This document shows, in pieces, positions 8,278 through 17,563 of a DNA stretch of 64,000 nucleotides (positions within the stretch are counted from its first letter, which is position 1; each line of letters begins with the position of its first letter). Origin of the DNA: Blastococcus sp. TF02-09 (GTDB lineage Bacteria > Actinomycetota > Actinomycetes > Mycobacteriales > Geodermatophilaceae); contig NZ_QOHH01000003.1 in NCBI RefSeq assembly GCF_003319105.1, positions 310,001 through 374,000 on the forward strand, read 5' to 3'. The notes below the pieces were generated by a model, which saw only the letters and a program-made list of their open reading frames with translations, did no database searches and was not told the origin of the DNA. The position numbers and the translations under genes were made by a program.

Positions 8278-8561
8278 TCACCGCCATCGTGATGATCGAC
8301 GCCGCCACCGACTCCATCCCCGAGGTGGCCGCCGCGATCGCCGACCTCGACGGGGTCAGCGAGGTCTACTCCACCGCGGGCGAGGTCGACCTGATCGCCG
8401 TCGTCCGCGTGCGCGAGTTCGAGCAGATCGCCGAGGTCATCGCCGGCCGCATCAACAAGGTGCCGGGGGTGCTGGAGACCGAGACGCACATCGCCTTCCG
8501 CGCCTACTCCCGCCACGACCTCGACGCGGCCTTCTCGATCGGATTTGAGACCGCCGACTGA
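8274..8561 (+). CDS. Stand-alone Lrp/AsnC ligand-binding (RAM) domain protein
   Basis: A 95-residue protein consisting only of the regulator-of-amino-acid-metabolism fold of Lrp/AsnC proteins (MITAIVMIDAATDSIPEVAAAIADL, GEVDLIAVVRVREFEQIAEVIA, VPGVLETETHIAF). There is no helix-turn-helix, so it may bind amino acids and form oligomers or modulate a partner. The GTG start overlaps the upstream TGA (GTGA). It also has its own TAGCAT -10 box 7 nt before the start, inside the upstream gene, so leaderless expression is possible besides coupling. It faces trpD convergently. A link to tryptophan metabolism is only positional. Confidence 0.85.
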   Translation: MITAIVMIDAATDSIPEVAAAIADLDGVSEVYSTAGEVDLIAVVRVREFEQIAEVIAGRINKVPGVLETETHIAFRAYSRHDLDAAFSIGFETAD

Positions 8562-8564
8562 AAG

Positions 8565-8587
8565 AGGACCCCCGGCCGGGGGGGCCT
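8565..8587. terminator. Short GC hairpin between convergent genes
   Basis: A ccccc-ggcc-ggggg hairpin (8569-8582), extendable by agg/cct, fills the 24-nt gap between the Lrp-like gene and trpD. It would serve both strands. It is small, so confidence is modest. Confidence 0.4.
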
Positions 8588-9653
8588 AGCGGGCGACGCT
8601 GTCCTTCACCGCGCGGCTGACCGTCACCCAGCGCGCGAGCAGGGCGTCGGCCCGGCCGTCGTCCACCGCCGCGGCCGCTCGCTCCAGCCCCGCCGCGAGC
8701 CCCTCGTGCAGGCCGGTGGAGTGCTCGTCGAAGGCGGCGAGGGCGGCGGCGGCGTTGAGCAGGACGGCGTCACGCACCGGCCCCCGCTCCCCCGCCAGGA
8801 CCCGCCGGAAGACGTCGGCGTTGTGGGCGGGTGGGCCGCCGCGCAGCGCATCGGGCCCCGATGCCGGGATGCCGAGCTCGGCCGGGTCCACGCGGTCGGG
8901 GACGACCTGGCCGTCGCGGACCACCCAGGCCGACGACGTCGTCGCCGTCGTCAGCTCGTCGAGGCCGTCGTCGCCGCGGAACACCACCGCCCGGCCACCG
9001 CGAGCCGCCAGCACCTCCGCGAGGACCGGCGCCATGTCGCGGTCGGCGCAGCCGATGGCCGCGGCGACCGGCCGGGCCGGGTTCGTCAGCGGACCGAGGA
9101 AGTTGAAGACGGTGGCGATGCCTAGCTCCCGCCGCGGGGCACCGGCGTACCGCATGCCCGGGTGGAAGACCGGCGCGAAGAAGAAGCCGATGCCCGCCTC
9201 CTGCACGCAGCGCGCGACACCGGCGGCCGGCAGGTCGATGACCACGCCCAGCTCCTCCAGCACGTCGGCGGCCCCGGAGGACGACGACGCCGCCCGGCCG
9301 CCGTGCTTGGCGACCGGCACGCCCGCCGCCGCGGTGACGACCGCGGCCATCGTCGAGATGTTGACGGTGTGCGCTCCGTCGCCCCCGGTGCCCACGATGT
9401 CGACGCACGCGAGCGGAAGGCTGACCGGCGTCGCCTGGTCCAGCATCTCGGCGGCCAGGCCGGACACCTCCTGCGCCGAGGCGCCCTTGGCGCGCAGCGC
9501 GACCGCGAACCCGGCGATCTGGGCGGGTGTGGCCTCGCCGGTCATCACCTCGCGCATCGCCCAGGAGGTGTCGGCGGCGGCGAGGTCCTGGCCGGCGAGC
9601 AGCCGGTTGAGCAGCCCCGACCAGGACGGGCGGGACGGTAACGCGGCGGTCAC
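8586..9653 (-). CDS. trpD: Anthranilate phosphoribosyltransferase
   Basis: A 355-residue TrpD that transfers the phosphoribosyl group of PRPP to anthranilate in tryptophan biosynthesis. The PRPP-binding motif is in [19 protein letters not shown], followed by [23 protein letters not shown] and the anthranilate-site region [22 protein letters not shown]. The family normally has 330-350 residues, so length is right. The start is the GTG at 9653, which overlaps the TGA of the upstream receiver-like gene. No other trp gene is nearby, as is common in actinobacteria, where trpD lies apart from trpECBA. Confidence 0.93.
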   Translation of the reverse strand: MTAALPSRPSWSGLLNRLLAGQDLAAADTSWAMREVMTGEATPAQIAGFAVALRAKGASAQEVSGLAAEMLDQATPVSLPLACVDIVGTGGDGAHTVNISTMAAVVTAAAGVPVAKHGGRAASSSSGAADVLEELGVVIDLPAAGVARCVQEAGIGFFFAPVFHPGMRYAGAPRRELGIATVFNFLGPLTNPARPVAAAIGCADRDMAPVLAEVLAARGGRAVVFRGDDGLDELTTATTSSAWVVRDGQVVPDRVDPAELGIPASGPDALRGGPPAHNADVFRRVLAGERGPVRDAVLLNAAAALAAFDEHSTGLHEGLAAGLERAAAAVDDGRADALLARWVTVSRAVKDSVAR

Positions 9654-10075
9654 CGGACCACGGGGCGCCGGGCCGAGCTGCGCAGCAGGTCCGCGACCAG
9701 CCCGGGAGTGGTCAGCGGGTCGACGGGCAGCGGCAGCGTGCCCTCGGCCCGAGACCAGTGGGCCAGCCAGCGATCGGGCTGCCGCGCGATGAGCACGCAC
9801 ACCGCGGGACGGTCCGGCACCTCCTGCTCGAGCTGGCGGGCCAGCGCCAGACCGCCGGTCGGCTGCGCCTCGCCGTCGAGGATGCACAGCGCGATGCCGC
9901 CGCCGTCGACGGCCGCGACGACCTCGTCACCGGTGGCGCACTCCACCCAGGTGAGCGGGCCGACGTCCGGCGCGGGACGGCGGCCGACGGCGGTGCGCAC
10001 GGCCTCACGGGTCGCGGCGCGGGAGCTGTAGACCAGCACGGTGGCCGGTGCGTCGGGGGTTCCGGCTGGGCTCAC
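9650..10075 (-). CDS. Receiver-like (degenerate response regulator) protein
   Basis: A 141-residue single-domain protein with an alternating beta/alpha pattern like a CheY receiver ([66 protein letters not shown]). The Asp in CILDGEA sits at the usual phospho-acceptor position, but the paired acidic residues after beta-1 are missing (VYSSR instead of DD). Phosphorylation is therefore doubtful. No DNA-binding domain follows. The GTG start has TAGGCT 7 nt upstream, a leaderless promoter. It is coupled to trpD by a GTGA overlap. Confidence 0.7.
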   Translation of the reverse strand: MSPAGTPDAPATVLVYSSRAATREAVRTAVGRRPAPDVGPLTWVECATGDEVVAAVDGGGIALCILDGEAQPTGGLALARQLEQEVPDRPAVCVLIARQPDRWLAHWSRAEGTLPLPVDPLTTPGLVADLLRSSARRPVVR

Positions 10076-10209
10076 GCGGGCGAGCCTAGTGGTTGCCGAG
10101 CCGCTGCCCGGGGAGGGCGGCGCCCGCTGGACGAGGGGCTGTTCCACGGCTCGCCACGCCGGGCCGACCCGAGGTCGTGGCGGCGGGGGGCCGATGCCAT
10201 GATGGCCGG

Positions 10210-10824
10210 GTGACAACGGCCCCCGTGGCGAGCAGCACCTTCGACACCTCGCGGGTGCACTCCCTGACCCGACCGAACATGGTCAGCGTCGGCACGATCA
10301 TCTGGCTCTCCAGCGAGCTGATGTTCTTCGCCGGCCTGTTCGCCATGTACTTCACCGCGCGAGCCCGGGCAGTCGATGGCTGGCCCCCGGAGCCGACGGA
10401 GCTGAATCTCCCGTACGCCACCGTCTTCACGCTGATCCTGGTGGCCTCGTCGTTCACCTGCCAGTTCGGGGTGTTCGCGGCGGAGAGCGGCAACGTCTAC
10501 GGACTCCGGCGCTGGTTCACCATCACGTTCGTGATGGGCTTCATCTTCGTCGTGGCCCAGATGAACGAGTACCACGTGCTGGTGACCGAGCACGGGACGT
10601 CGATCTCGTCGTCCACCTACGGCTCGGTCTTCTACCTGACCACCGGGTTCCACGCGCTGCACGTCATCGGAGGCCTCGTCGCCTTCGTCTACGTCCTCAT
10701 CCGGTCCACCATGGGCCGTTTCACGCCTGCCCAGGCGACCGCGGCGATCGTGGTCTCCTACTACTGGCACTTCGTCGACGTCGTGTGGGTCGGGCTCTTC
10801 GCCACGATCTACCTGATCCGCTAG
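10210..10824 (+). CDS. ctaE: Cytochrome c oxidase subunit III
   Basis: A 204-residue, five-helix COX3 subunit of the aa3 oxidase, the short actinobacterial form that lacks the first two helices. Typical segments are [41 protein letters not shown] and [22 protein letters not shown]. First gene of ctaE-qcrCAB, which encodes parts of the bc1-aa3 supercomplex. The start is a GTG at 10210. A CATGAT box 6 nt upstream resembles the leaderless promoters seen elsewhere here but has C at the first position. Eight nucleotides separate it from qcrC. Confidence 0.95.
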   Translation: MTTAPVASSTFDTSRVHSLTRPNMVSVGTIIWLSSELMFFAGLFAMYFTARARAVDGWPPEPTELNLPYATVFTLILVASSFTCQFGVFAAESGNVYGLRRWFTITFVMGFIFVVAQMNEYHVLVTEHGTSISSSTYGSVFYLTTGFHALHVIGGLVAFVYVLIRSTMGRFTPAQATAAIVVSYYWHFVDVVWVGLFATIYLIR

Positions 10825-10831
10825 GGGAACG

Positions 10832-11689
10832 GTGTCCACCACGCACCCGCAGTCCGACGCCGTCTCGCCCGACGTCGACACCGCGACCACCGGCCCGGCC
10901 GCCCGGGCCCGCGCCCGGCGGCGCAGCAAGCACCGCCGCCGGGTCACCAACGTCGCCGCGCTGATGCTGGGCCTCGTGCTCACCGGCGCGCTGTACTCGG
11001 TCTTCAGCCCCGCGCAGGCCGCACCGGCCGAGAGCGGGAACGAGTCCGCCGCCGAGGCGGCCGGCCGTGAGCTCTACGAGCGCAGCTGCATCTCCTGCCA
11101 CGGCGAGAACCTCGAGGGCGTCCCCAACCGCGGCCCGTCGCTCATCGGCGTCGGCGAGGCGGCCGTCTACTTCCAGGTGCACACCGGGCGCATGCCGCTC
11201 GCCCGCCAGGAGGCCGACGCCGTCGACAAGCCCGCGGTCTTCTCCGACGAGGAGATCGACCAGCTGATGGCCTACATCCAGGCCAACGGCGGCGGCCCGC
11301 GCCTCCCGTCGGGTGACCTGCGCGACGGCGACGTCGCCGAGGGCGGCGAGCTCTTCCGGCTCAACTGCGCCTCGTGCCACAACTTCGTCGGCGAGGGCGG
11401 GGCGCTGTCCGGGGGCAAGGCCGCGCCGAGCCTCAACGACTCCAACGACCTCGAGATCTACACCGCGATGCTGAGCGGCCCGGAGAACATGCCGGTCTTC
11501 GGTGACAACCAGCTCACCCCCGAGGAGAAGCGCTCGATCATCGCCTACGTCCAGACGATGAACTCGCAGGCCGACCCGGGCGGTGCCGGGGTGGGCCGCA
11601 TGGGTCCGGTCGCCGAGGGCCTGGTCATCTGGGTGGTCGGCATCGGCGTGCTGATGTTCGGGATCTTCTGGATGGGGAGCAAGGCGTGA
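10832..11689 (+). CDS. qcrC: Cytochrome bc1 complex dihaem cytochrome c subunit
   Basis: A 285-residue membrane-bound dihaem cytochrome c that links the bc1 complex to aa3 oxidase without a soluble cytochrome c. It has an N-terminal helix (NVAALMLGLVLTGALYSVF), two haem c motifs CISCH and CASCH in separate cytochrome c folds, and a C-terminal anchor helix (GLVIWVVGIGVLMFGIFW). GTG start; its stop overlaps the GTG of qcrA. Confidence 0.95.
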   Translation: MSTTHPQSDAVSPDVDTATTGPAARARARRRSKHRRRVTNVAALMLGLVLTGALYSVFSPAQAAPAESGNESAAEAAGRELYERSCISCHGENLEGVPNRGPSLIGVGEAAVYFQVHTGRMPLARQEADAVDKPAVFSDEEIDQLMAYIQANGGGPRLPSGDLRDGDVAEGGELFRLNCASCHNFVGEGGALSGGKAAPSLNDSNDLEIYTAMLSGPENMPVFGDNQLTPEEKRSIIAYVQTMNSQADPGGAGVGRMGPVAEGLVIWVVGIGVLMFGIFWMGSKA

Positions 11690-12798
11690 GCACGCACGAC
11701 ACCCGCCCCGGTTCGTCCGGCGGCGCGGACACCCCCGGCCCGCTGCACGGCGGCCCGGACGACGACTACACGCCGGAGCAGCTCGCGGCGATGCCGCGGG
11801 AGGACCTCGACCGCCTCGGTGCGCGGTACGACGGCGTCGAGGTCCTGCACGTCGACCCCGGCCCGGAGCCGGGCTCGCGGCTGGAGAAGCGGGCCGTCCG
11901 CCAGGTCGGCCTCGTCTTCACCCTCGCCGGCCTCTCGGCCTTCGCGTTCGTCGTCGTGTACGTCGGCTCCGGCTGGTTCTTCCCCGACTGGCAGTGGGAC
12001 GTCACCGAGACCGGCTGGAGCGCGTTCTTCACGCCGCTCCTCGGCCTCACCATGGGCCTGGCCCTGGCCCTGGTCGGTGTCGGCCTGGTCCTCTACACGA
12101 AGAAGCTCCTGCCGCACGAGACCGCGGTGCAGGACAAGCACGACGGCTCGCACTTCGACCGGGTGACCACCGGGGCGACGCTGGTCGGCGGCCTGCACAA
12201 CAGCGGCCTGGCCCGGCGCAAGCTGATCACCCGCTCGCTGGGCTTCATGGGCGGTGGCCTCGGGCTCATGCTGCTCATGCCGCTGGGCGGCCTGATCAAC
12301 AACCCGAACACCGGCAACCCGCTCGGCCGCACGTCGTGGGCCGAGGGCGTGCGGCTGGTCCGCAACGACGGCAGCCCGATTCGCCCCGGCGACCAGGAGC
12401 CCGGCTCCCTGGAGACGGTCTTCCCGGCCGTCCCCGGCGGCAACCGCCAGTCCGACGCGGCGACCATGCTCATCCGCCTGCGCCCCTCGCAGCTCGCCGA
12501 GGCGCGGCCCCGCGAGGGTCAGGACGACTTCGGCTACGGCGACTACGTCGCCTACTCGAAGATCTGCACGCACGCCGGCTGCCCGGTGTCGCTGTACGAG
12601 CAGGAGACCAGCCGGATCCTCTGCCCGTGCCACCAGTCGCAGTTCGACGTGACCCAGGGCGCCAAGCCGGTCTTCGGTCCGGCCACGCGTTCCCTGCCGC
12701 AGCTGCCGATCACGGTCGACGACGAGGGCTTCTTCGTCGCACGCGGGGACTACCCTGAGGCCGTCGGCCCCACGTACTGGAACCGGGAGCGCATCTGA
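11686..12798 (+). CDS. qcrA: Rieske iron-sulfur subunit of the cytochrome bc1 complex
   Basis: A 370-residue actinobacterial-type Rieske protein. It has three N-terminal membrane helices (about residues 73-95, 112-138 and 183-203) rather than the single helix of proteobacterial forms. The [2Fe-2S] ligands are in CTHAGC (about residue 290) and CPCH (about residue 312), with the disulfide cysteines in the same loops. Translation is coupled to qcrC (GTGA overlap) and to qcrB (TGATG). Confidence 0.95.
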   Translation: MSTHDTRPGSSGGADTPGPLHGGPDDDYTPEQLAAMPREDLDRLGARYDGVEVLHVDPGPEPGSRLEKRAVRQVGLVFTLAGLSAFAFVVVYVGSGWFFPDWQWDVTETGWSAFFTPLLGLTMGLALALVGVGLVLYTKKLLPHETAVQDKHDGSHFDRVTTGATLVGGLHNSGLARRKLITRSLGFMGGGLGLMLLMPLGGLINNPNTGNPLGRTSWAEGVRLVRNDGSPIRPGDQEPGSLETVFPAVPGGNRQSDAATMLIRLRPSQLAEARPREGQDDFGYGDYVAYSKICTHAGCPVSLYEQETSRILCPCHQSQFDVTQGAKPVFGPATRSLPQLPITVDDEGFFVARGDYPEAVGPTYWNRERI

Positions 12799-14477
12799 TG
12801 GCAGCAACGGCCACGGCCCCAGGGGCTCCGACCACCCGGCTGGGCAAGCAGGCCGTCGAGATCGACGACCGCCTGATCGTCGCCGGCCCGCTGCGTCGGA
12901 CCCTGAACAAGGTCTTCCCCGACCACTGGTCGTTCCTGCTCGGGGAGATCGCGCTCTACTCGTTCATCATCGCGCTGCTCTCGGGCACGTACCTGACCTT
13001 CTTCTTCGACCCCTCGCTGCGCGAGGTCGTCTACGAGGGCAGCTACGCGCCCCTGCGCGGCGTCGAGATGTCCGCGGCCTACGACTCCGCGCTGAACCTC
13101 TCGTTCGACGTCCGCGGCGGCCTGTTCATGCGTCAGGTCCACCACTGGGCGGCGCTGATGTTCGTCGCCTCGATCGTGGTGCACCTGCTCCGCATCTTCT
13201 TCACCGGCGCCTTCCGCCGGCCGCGCGAGACCAACTGGCTCATCGGTGTGGTCATGCTGGTCCTCGCCCTGCTCATGGGCGTCACCGGCTACACCCTCCC
13301 CGACGACCTGCTCTCGGGCACCGGCCTCCGCATCATCAGCGCGATCATCCTGTCGGTCCCAGTCATCGGGACGTGGGCGCACTGGGCGGTCTTCGGCGGG
13401 GAGTTCGTCGGCGAGCTGATCATCGGGCGCTTCTACATCGCGCATGTGCTGATCATCCCGGCGATCCTGCTGGCCCTCATCGCCGTGCACCTGCTGATCC
13501 TGGTCAAGCAGAAGCACACGCAGTTCCCCGGCCCGGGCCGCACCGAGCACAACGTGGTCGGCAACCGGCTCTTCCCCACCTTCGCGGCGAAGGCGACCGG
13601 CCTGCTGTTCATCGTGTTCGGCGTCATCGCCGCCCTGGGTGGTCTGGTCCAGATCAACCCGGTGTGGCTGTGGGGCCCGTACAACCCGGCGCAGGTCTCG
13701 GCCGCGTCGCAGCCGGACTGGTACATCCTCTTCCTGGACGGCTCGACGCGAATCTTCCCGGCCTGGGACATCAACCTGCCGGGCGACTACACGATCCCGG
13801 CGCTGTTCTGGCCGACGGTCGTGGTCGCCGGCGCGATGTTCACCGTGCTCGCGCTGTACCCGATGATCGAGCGCAAGCTCACCGGCGACACCGCGTCGCA
13901 CCACCTGCTGCAGCGTCCGCGCGACGTCCCCGTGCGCACCTCGCTCGGCATGATGGGCCTGACCTTCTACGGCGTGCTCATGCTCTCCGGTGGCAACGAC
14001 GTCTTCGCGGACAAGTTCGACGTCAGCCTGAACGCGATGATCTGGTTCGGTCGTCTCGGCGTCATCGTGCTGCCGCCCATCGCGTACGTGCTGACGTACC
14101 GCATCTGCCTGGGTCTGCAGAAGCACGACCGCGAGGTGCTCGAGCACGGCATCGAGACCGGCGTCATCCGGCGCCTGCCGCACGGTGAGTTCATCGAGGT
14201 CCACCAGCCCCTCGGCCCGGTGGACGAGCACGGCCACGGCATCCTCGCCTACGGCGGCGCTCCGGTGCCGAAGAAGATGAACCAGATCGGCGGCGCCCGT
14301 CGCGCGATCCGCGGCTTCTTCAAGCCGATCGAGGAGCCGGCGCAGGTGGAGCTCGAGCAGCGCGCCGAAGGGCGTGGGCTCGCAGCCGAGGAGAGCCGGG
14401 AGCTCACCTCCTCCGGCCGGCCCTCCGAGGGTGGCCGCCCGTCCGAGGGTGGTCGTCCCCAGGAGCCCCGCGACTGA
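12798..14477 (+). CDS. qcrB: Cytochrome b subunit of the cytochrome bc1 complex
   Basis: A 559-residue cytochrome b with the fused b6/subunit IV core and an actinobacterial C-terminal extension. Haem ligands are in [20 protein letters not shown] and in [21 protein letters not shown]. The Qo-site motif is PDWY (in [12 protein letters not shown]), the actinobacterial form of PEWY. The last about 60 residues are hydrophilic, with a repeated Ser-Glu-Gly-Gly-Arg-Pro stretch ([17 protein letters not shown]). Its ATG overlaps the qcrA stop by one base. Last gene of the operon, followed by a strong stem-loop. Confidence 0.95.
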   Translation: MAATATAPGAPTTRLGKQAVEIDDRLIVAGPLRRTLNKVFPDHWSFLLGEIALYSFIIALLSGTYLTFFFDPSLREVVYEGSYAPLRGVEMSAAYDSALNLSFDVRGGLFMRQVHHWAALMFVASIVVHLLRIFFTGAFRRPRETNWLIGVVMLVLALLMGVTGYTLPDDLLSGTGLRIISAIILSVPVIGTWAHWAVFGGEFVGELIIGRFYIAHVLIIPAILLALIAVHLLILVKQKHTQFPGPGRTEHNVVGNRLFPTFAAKATGLLFIVFGVIAALGGLVQINPVWLWGPYNPAQVSAASQPDWYILFLDGSTRIFPAWDINLPGDYTIPALFWPTVVVAGAMFTVLALYPMIERKLTGDTASHHLLQRPRDVPVRTSLGMMGLTFYGVLMLSGGNDVFADKFDVSLNAMIWFGRLGVIVLPPIAYVLTYRICLGLQKHDREVLEHGIETGVIRRLPHGEFIEVHQPLGPVDEHGHGILAYGGAPVPKKMNQIGGARRAIRGFFKPIEEPAQVELEQRAEGRGLAAEESRELTSSGRPSEGGRPSEGGRPQEPRD

Positions 14478-14495
14478 GCGAGGACCCCGTCCGAC

Positions 14496-14533
14496 AGCAG
14501 GGCCCCGGTGGATCCGTCCACCGGGGCCCTGCT
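14496..14533 (+). terminator. Stem-loop terminator after qcrB
   Basis: A perfect 17-bp stem (14496-14512 with 14517-14533) closes a tccg tetraloop, 18 nt after the qcrB stop. No T-tract follows. The next 240 nt up to 14776 hold only GC-rich sequence and the presumed promoter of the following small gene; I see no other gene there. Confidence 0.8.
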
Positions 14534-14776
14534 GCATGTCGGGGGGGGCCGCATGCCGCGCCGTCGGGCTGCCTGTAGGGACGCCCTGCCCCTCCCCCAC
14601 GCTGCCCGGTGACGCACGCGGGTCTTTCCGCCTCTCGGACGTACCGACGCGGGGTCCTGCAGCTCCTGCACCGACGCTGAGGACGGGTCTCTGGCACTGG
14701 GCGGGTGCGGCGCGCCGCGGGACGGGCGGCCCGGATCGGCTGGCCGCGGCCGGTGCAGCAGGCCATGCTTTCTCGC

Positions 14777-15085
14777 ATGAGCCGTTCACCGGATCAGCAG
14801 GCCGGCTCGGACCGCGACGACCGCGGCGAGGAGCTGGCGCGGCACAGCAGTGAGCTGACGCGGCAGGCCGAGGACCTGCGGGAGCGCCAGAAGGACGTGA
14901 GCGCCTCCCTCGCCGAGACCAGCAGCCATCTCGTCGCCACGGAGCGACGGGTCGCCGACACGCTGGACAAGCTCGCCGACACGCGTCCGGAATCGGAGGC
15001 CAGGCTCCGTCGCCAGGCGCACGAGGCCCGGGAATTCGCCGACAGCGAGGAAGAGTCGGCCGACAAGCACGAGGAAGACGCCTAG
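14777..15085 (+). CDS. Small charged coiled-coil protein of unknown function
   Basis: A 102-residue, very hydrophilic protein without cysteine or a membrane segment. Heptad-like stretches run through the middle (EELARHSSELTRQAEDLRERQKD, LAETSSHLVATERRVADTLDKLA) and the tail is acidic (FADSEEESADKHEEDA). A long alpha-helical coiled coil is the only structural prediction I can make. The start could be ATG 14765 or 14777; neither has a strong ribosome site. It is flanked by terminators on both sides, so it is a single-gene unit. Confidence 0.6.
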   Translation: MSRSPDQQAGSDRDDRGEELARHSSELTRQAEDLRERQKDVSASLAETSSHLVATERRVADTLDKLADTRPESEARLRRQAHEAREFADSEEESADKHEEDA

Positions 15086-15175
15086 CCCGTACGGTCGGGC
15101 AGGCAGCGCGCGCACTCCGGCCCCGCTGCGCACGCGGCCGCCCCTGCGCGCCGGCGGGCCACCACCGTGGAGACG

Positions 15176-15211
15176 AGCGTGGCCCCGGTCCGATCGGACC
15201 GGGGCCACGCT
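15176..15211. terminator. Perfect 36-bp palindromic terminator between convergent genes
   Basis: Positions 15176-15211 form an uninterrupted inverted repeat (18 + 18 nt) that lies 21 nt beyond the ctaF stop and about 90 nt beyond the small plus-strand gene. It can fold on both strands, so it probably ends both units. Confidence 0.75.
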
Positions 15212-15232
15212 GCGTCACTTCTGCCGGGGAGC

Positions 15233-15637
15233 TCAGCTCTGGGTGGCGTTCTGCCCCACGTAGTACTCGAACAGCAGCCCGCCCACGGTGCACAGCACCG
15301 CGACCGCACCGATCGCGATGAGCCAGAAGTACCAGTAGGCCAGGCCCAGGCCCGTGATGCCGACCGACAGCGCGAGCGCGAAGGGCCAGTAGCTCGCCGG
15401 GCTGAAGAAGCCCAGCTCACCGGCGCCGTCGGCCATCTCGGCGTCCTTGCGGTCCTCCGGACGGGCGTCGATGCGCCGGGAGACGAACCAGAAGAAGGCC
15501 CCGATCATGCCGGTCAGGCCGGCGGAGAGGACCAGCGCCGTGGCGCCGACCGGCTCCTTCGCCCACACGCCGTACACCACGGCCGCCGCGACGCAGAAGA
15601 TCGCGATGATGTTGAAGATGATCGACTCGACCTTCAC
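15233..15637 (-). CDS. ctaF: Cytochrome c oxidase subunit 4, actinobacterial type
   Basis: A 134-residue four-helix protein (IIFNIIAIFCVAAAVVYGVW, ALVLSAGLTGMIGAFFWFV, YWPFALALSVGITGLGLAYWYFW, AIGAVAVLCTVGGLLFEYYVG) that matches the CtaF subunit of the actinobacterial aa3 oxidase in length and topology. It contacts subunits I and III in the supercomplex. It lies 51 nt downstream of ctaC and is probably cotranscribed with it. The ctaD gene for subunit I is not in the window. Confidence 0.93.
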   Translation of the reverse strand: MKVESIIFNIIAIFCVAAAVVYGVWAKEPVGATALVLSAGLTGMIGAFFWFVSRRIDARPEDRKDAEMADGAGELGFFSPASYWPFALALSVGITGLGLAYWYFWLIAIGAVAVLCTVGGLLFEYYVGQNATQS

Positions 15638-15688
15638 GGCCGTTCCTCCTCAGGCGTCGTGTCGATGCCGAACGAGAGCATCCGCTGC

Positions 15689-16576
15689 TCAGCCATCGCT
15701 CGACTGCTGCTGGTTGTCCTGCTTGGCCTGGAAGAGCTCCAGCGGCGTGGTGGACGTCGCCGCACCGGGCTGCCCGATCTCCTCGAGGGCCTCGAAGGTG
15801 TCCAGGCCCTCCTCGCGAGCAGCCAGGTAGGCGTCGTAGTCGTCGCCGGAGACCGCACGGACCTCGAAGTTCATGTACGCGTGGTAGGTCCCGCACAGCT
15901 CGGCGCAGCGGCCCACGTAGGCACCCTCCTCGCGGACGGTCACCTCGAAGACGTTGTCGCGGCCGTTCTCGTTACCGGGGATGACGTCGAGCTTGAAGAG
16001 GAACTCCGGCACCCAGAAGGAGTGGATGACGTCGGCGGAGGCCACCTCGAAGCGGATCGTCCGGTCGGTCGGGAGGACCAGGACCGGGATCTCGGTGCTG
16101 CTCCCGATCGTGTTCACCGGCTCGCCGTCGGTACCGGTGGTCTCCGGGTAGACGAACTGCCAGTTCCACTTGAAGGCGTTGACCGCGATCGTCTCGTCGG
16201 GGTTGTCGCTGCGCTCCTGCACCTCGTTTTGCGTCACCACGGTGAAGAAGAACAGCGCCGCGATGATCAGGAAGGGCGCGATCGTGTAGGCGATCTCCAG
16301 CGGCAGGTTGTAGGCCGTCTGCCGCGGCAGCTCGTCGCTGCGCTTCCGGTGGGCGACCACCGAGTAGAGGATCAGCGCCCACACCAGGATGCCGACGATG
16401 AGCGCCGCGATGACCGAGCCGGTCCACAGCTCGCGCATCGATTCGGCCTGGTCGGTGACGCCCTCGGGCCAGCCGAACCGCCAGAACTCGTTGTTGGGGA
16501 TGTCGCACCCGGTGAGGGTGGTCACCCCCAGGAGACCGAGCGCGGCCAGCCGCGCGAGCCTGCTGCCTCGAGCCAC
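15689..16576 (-). CDS. ctaC: Cytochrome c oxidase subunit II, lipoprotein
   Basis: A 295-residue COX2. The N-terminus is a lipoprotein signal peptide ending LTGC (lipid on Cys near residue 21). Two membrane helices follow (SVIAALIVGILVWALILYSVV and ALEIAYTIAPFLIIAALFFF region), then the cupredoxin domain with CuA ligands: His in VIHSFWVPEF, then CAELCGTYHAYM with C-x3-C, His and Met. The GTG start at 16576 is chosen because GGAGG lies 9 nt upstream and it places the signal peptide at the N-terminus. A longer ATG start at 16663 would bury it. Confidence 0.94.
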   Translation of the reverse strand: MARGSRLARLAALGLLGVTTLTGCDIPNNEFWRFGWPEGVTDQAESMRELWTGSVIAALIVGILVWALILYSVVAHRKRSDELPRQTAYNLPLEIAYTIAPFLIIAALFFFTVVTQNEVQERSDNPDETIAVNAFKWNWQFVYPETTGTDGEPVNTIGSSTEIPVLVLPTDRTIRFEVASADVIHSFWVPEFLFKLDVIPGNENGRDNVFEVTVREEGAYVGRCAELCGTYHAYMNFEVRAVSGDDYDAYLAAREEGLDTFEALEEIGQPGAATSTTPLELFQAKQDNQQQSSDG

Positions 16577-16808
16577 TGCTCGTTGCCTCCTCGTCCTCCG
16601 TCCGGTGCACCCGGACGGTCCTTCCAGCGGGTCCGCAGGCCGGTATCGGCAGGCGGCGTCCACGCCGTTCCCAGTGTGGGCCGAGACTAGCCGACCCCGC
16701 TCGGCGGCCGATCACCGGAGATCCCTGGCGCGGCGGGTCGCGCCGACTGTGGCCGACGACGCCCGCGCGACGGCGGGGAGCTGTCGGCCGGGCGGTTAGA
16801 GTCGTGGT

Positions 16809-17174
16809 GTGTGGTACCGGCTGCTGACCCCGAAGTGGGTGCTCCTGCACCTCGTGGTGGCCGCCCTCTTCGTCGCCACGTTCTTCCTCGGTTACTGGCA
16901 GCTGTCCAAGGCCGAGGCCGGCGGCGGGGCGGTCAACTGGAGCTACGCGCTGCAGTGGCCGCTCTACGGCGGGATGGGCCTGTGGTTCTACCTCCGCATG
17001 GTGCGTGACGAGCTGCGCCGGGCCCCGGACGCCGACCAGCCGGGCAACGCCGTCGTCCTGTACCAGCGGCCGAGGATCGACACGACCGGCGACCCCGAGC
17101 TCGCCGCCTACAACGCCTACCTGGCGGAGCTGAACGAACGGGCCCTGGGCCAGAGAGCCGGTCATGGCCAGTGA
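16809..17174 (+). CDS. Small membrane protein of unknown function
   Basis: A 121-residue protein with two hydrophobic helices near the N-terminus (WVLLHLVVAALFVATFFLGYWQL and LYGGMGLWFYLRM) and a hydrophilic C-terminal half. It sits between ctaC and asnB in the place of mycobacterial small membrane genes. The segment FLGYWQLSKAEAGG resembles the first helix of SURF1-like assembly proteins, but the protein is much too short to be one. The GTG start has TAGAGT 6 nt upstream, a leaderless promoter divergent from ctaC. It overlaps the next gene by 11 nt. Confidence 0.65.
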   Translation: MWYRLLTPKWVLLHLVVAALFVATFFLGYWQLSKAEAGGGAVNWSYALQWPLYGGMGLWFYLRMVRDELRRAPDADQPGNAVVLYQRPRIDTTGDPELAAYNAYLAELNERALGQRAGHGQ

Positions 17175-17514
17175 GCGCACCGCCTCGTCGCGGAACACCG
17201 ACGAGGCCATCGGCCAGGCCCTGCTGCGCTACCGGGTGATGGCGACCGTCGTCGGCGTCCTGCTCATCGCGCTGATCTTCGTGGCGGTGCCGCTGAACCA
17301 CCTGGCGGACATCCCCGAGCCCTCCACCGTCCTGGGCACCGCGCACGGCTGGCTGTACGGCTTGTTCTTCCTGTCCGCGGTCGACCTCGCCCTGCGCGCC
17401 CGGTGGACCCCCAAGGGCTTCCTGCTCACGGTGATCGCCGGCACGGTGCCGGTGCTCTCCTTCTTCGCCGAGCGCCGCGCCACGGCGAAGACGCGCGCCG
17501 GCCAGCGGGTCTGA
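17164..17514 (+). CDS. DUF3817 family membrane protein
   Basis: A 116-residue protein with three predicted helices (VMATVVGVLLIALIFVAVPL, GTAHGWLYGLFFLSAVDLAL, FLLTVIAGTVPVLSFFAERR). The pattern TAHGWLYGLFFLSAVDLALRARW is typical of DUF3817, a family also found fused or next to transporters and oxidase genes. Function unknown. It begins inside the preceding gene and ends 49 nt before asnB, so the three are probably one operon. Confidence 0.8.
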   Translation: MASERTASSRNTDEAIGQALLRYRVMATVVGVLLIALIFVAVPLNHLADIPEPSTVLGTAHGWLYGLFFLSAVDLALRARWTPKGFLLTVIAGTVPVLSFFAERRATAKTRAGQRV

Positions 17515-17563
17515 CCTCCTCAGGCTCCGCCCACCCCTGCGATCCCCGGGAGACCTGCGCCTG

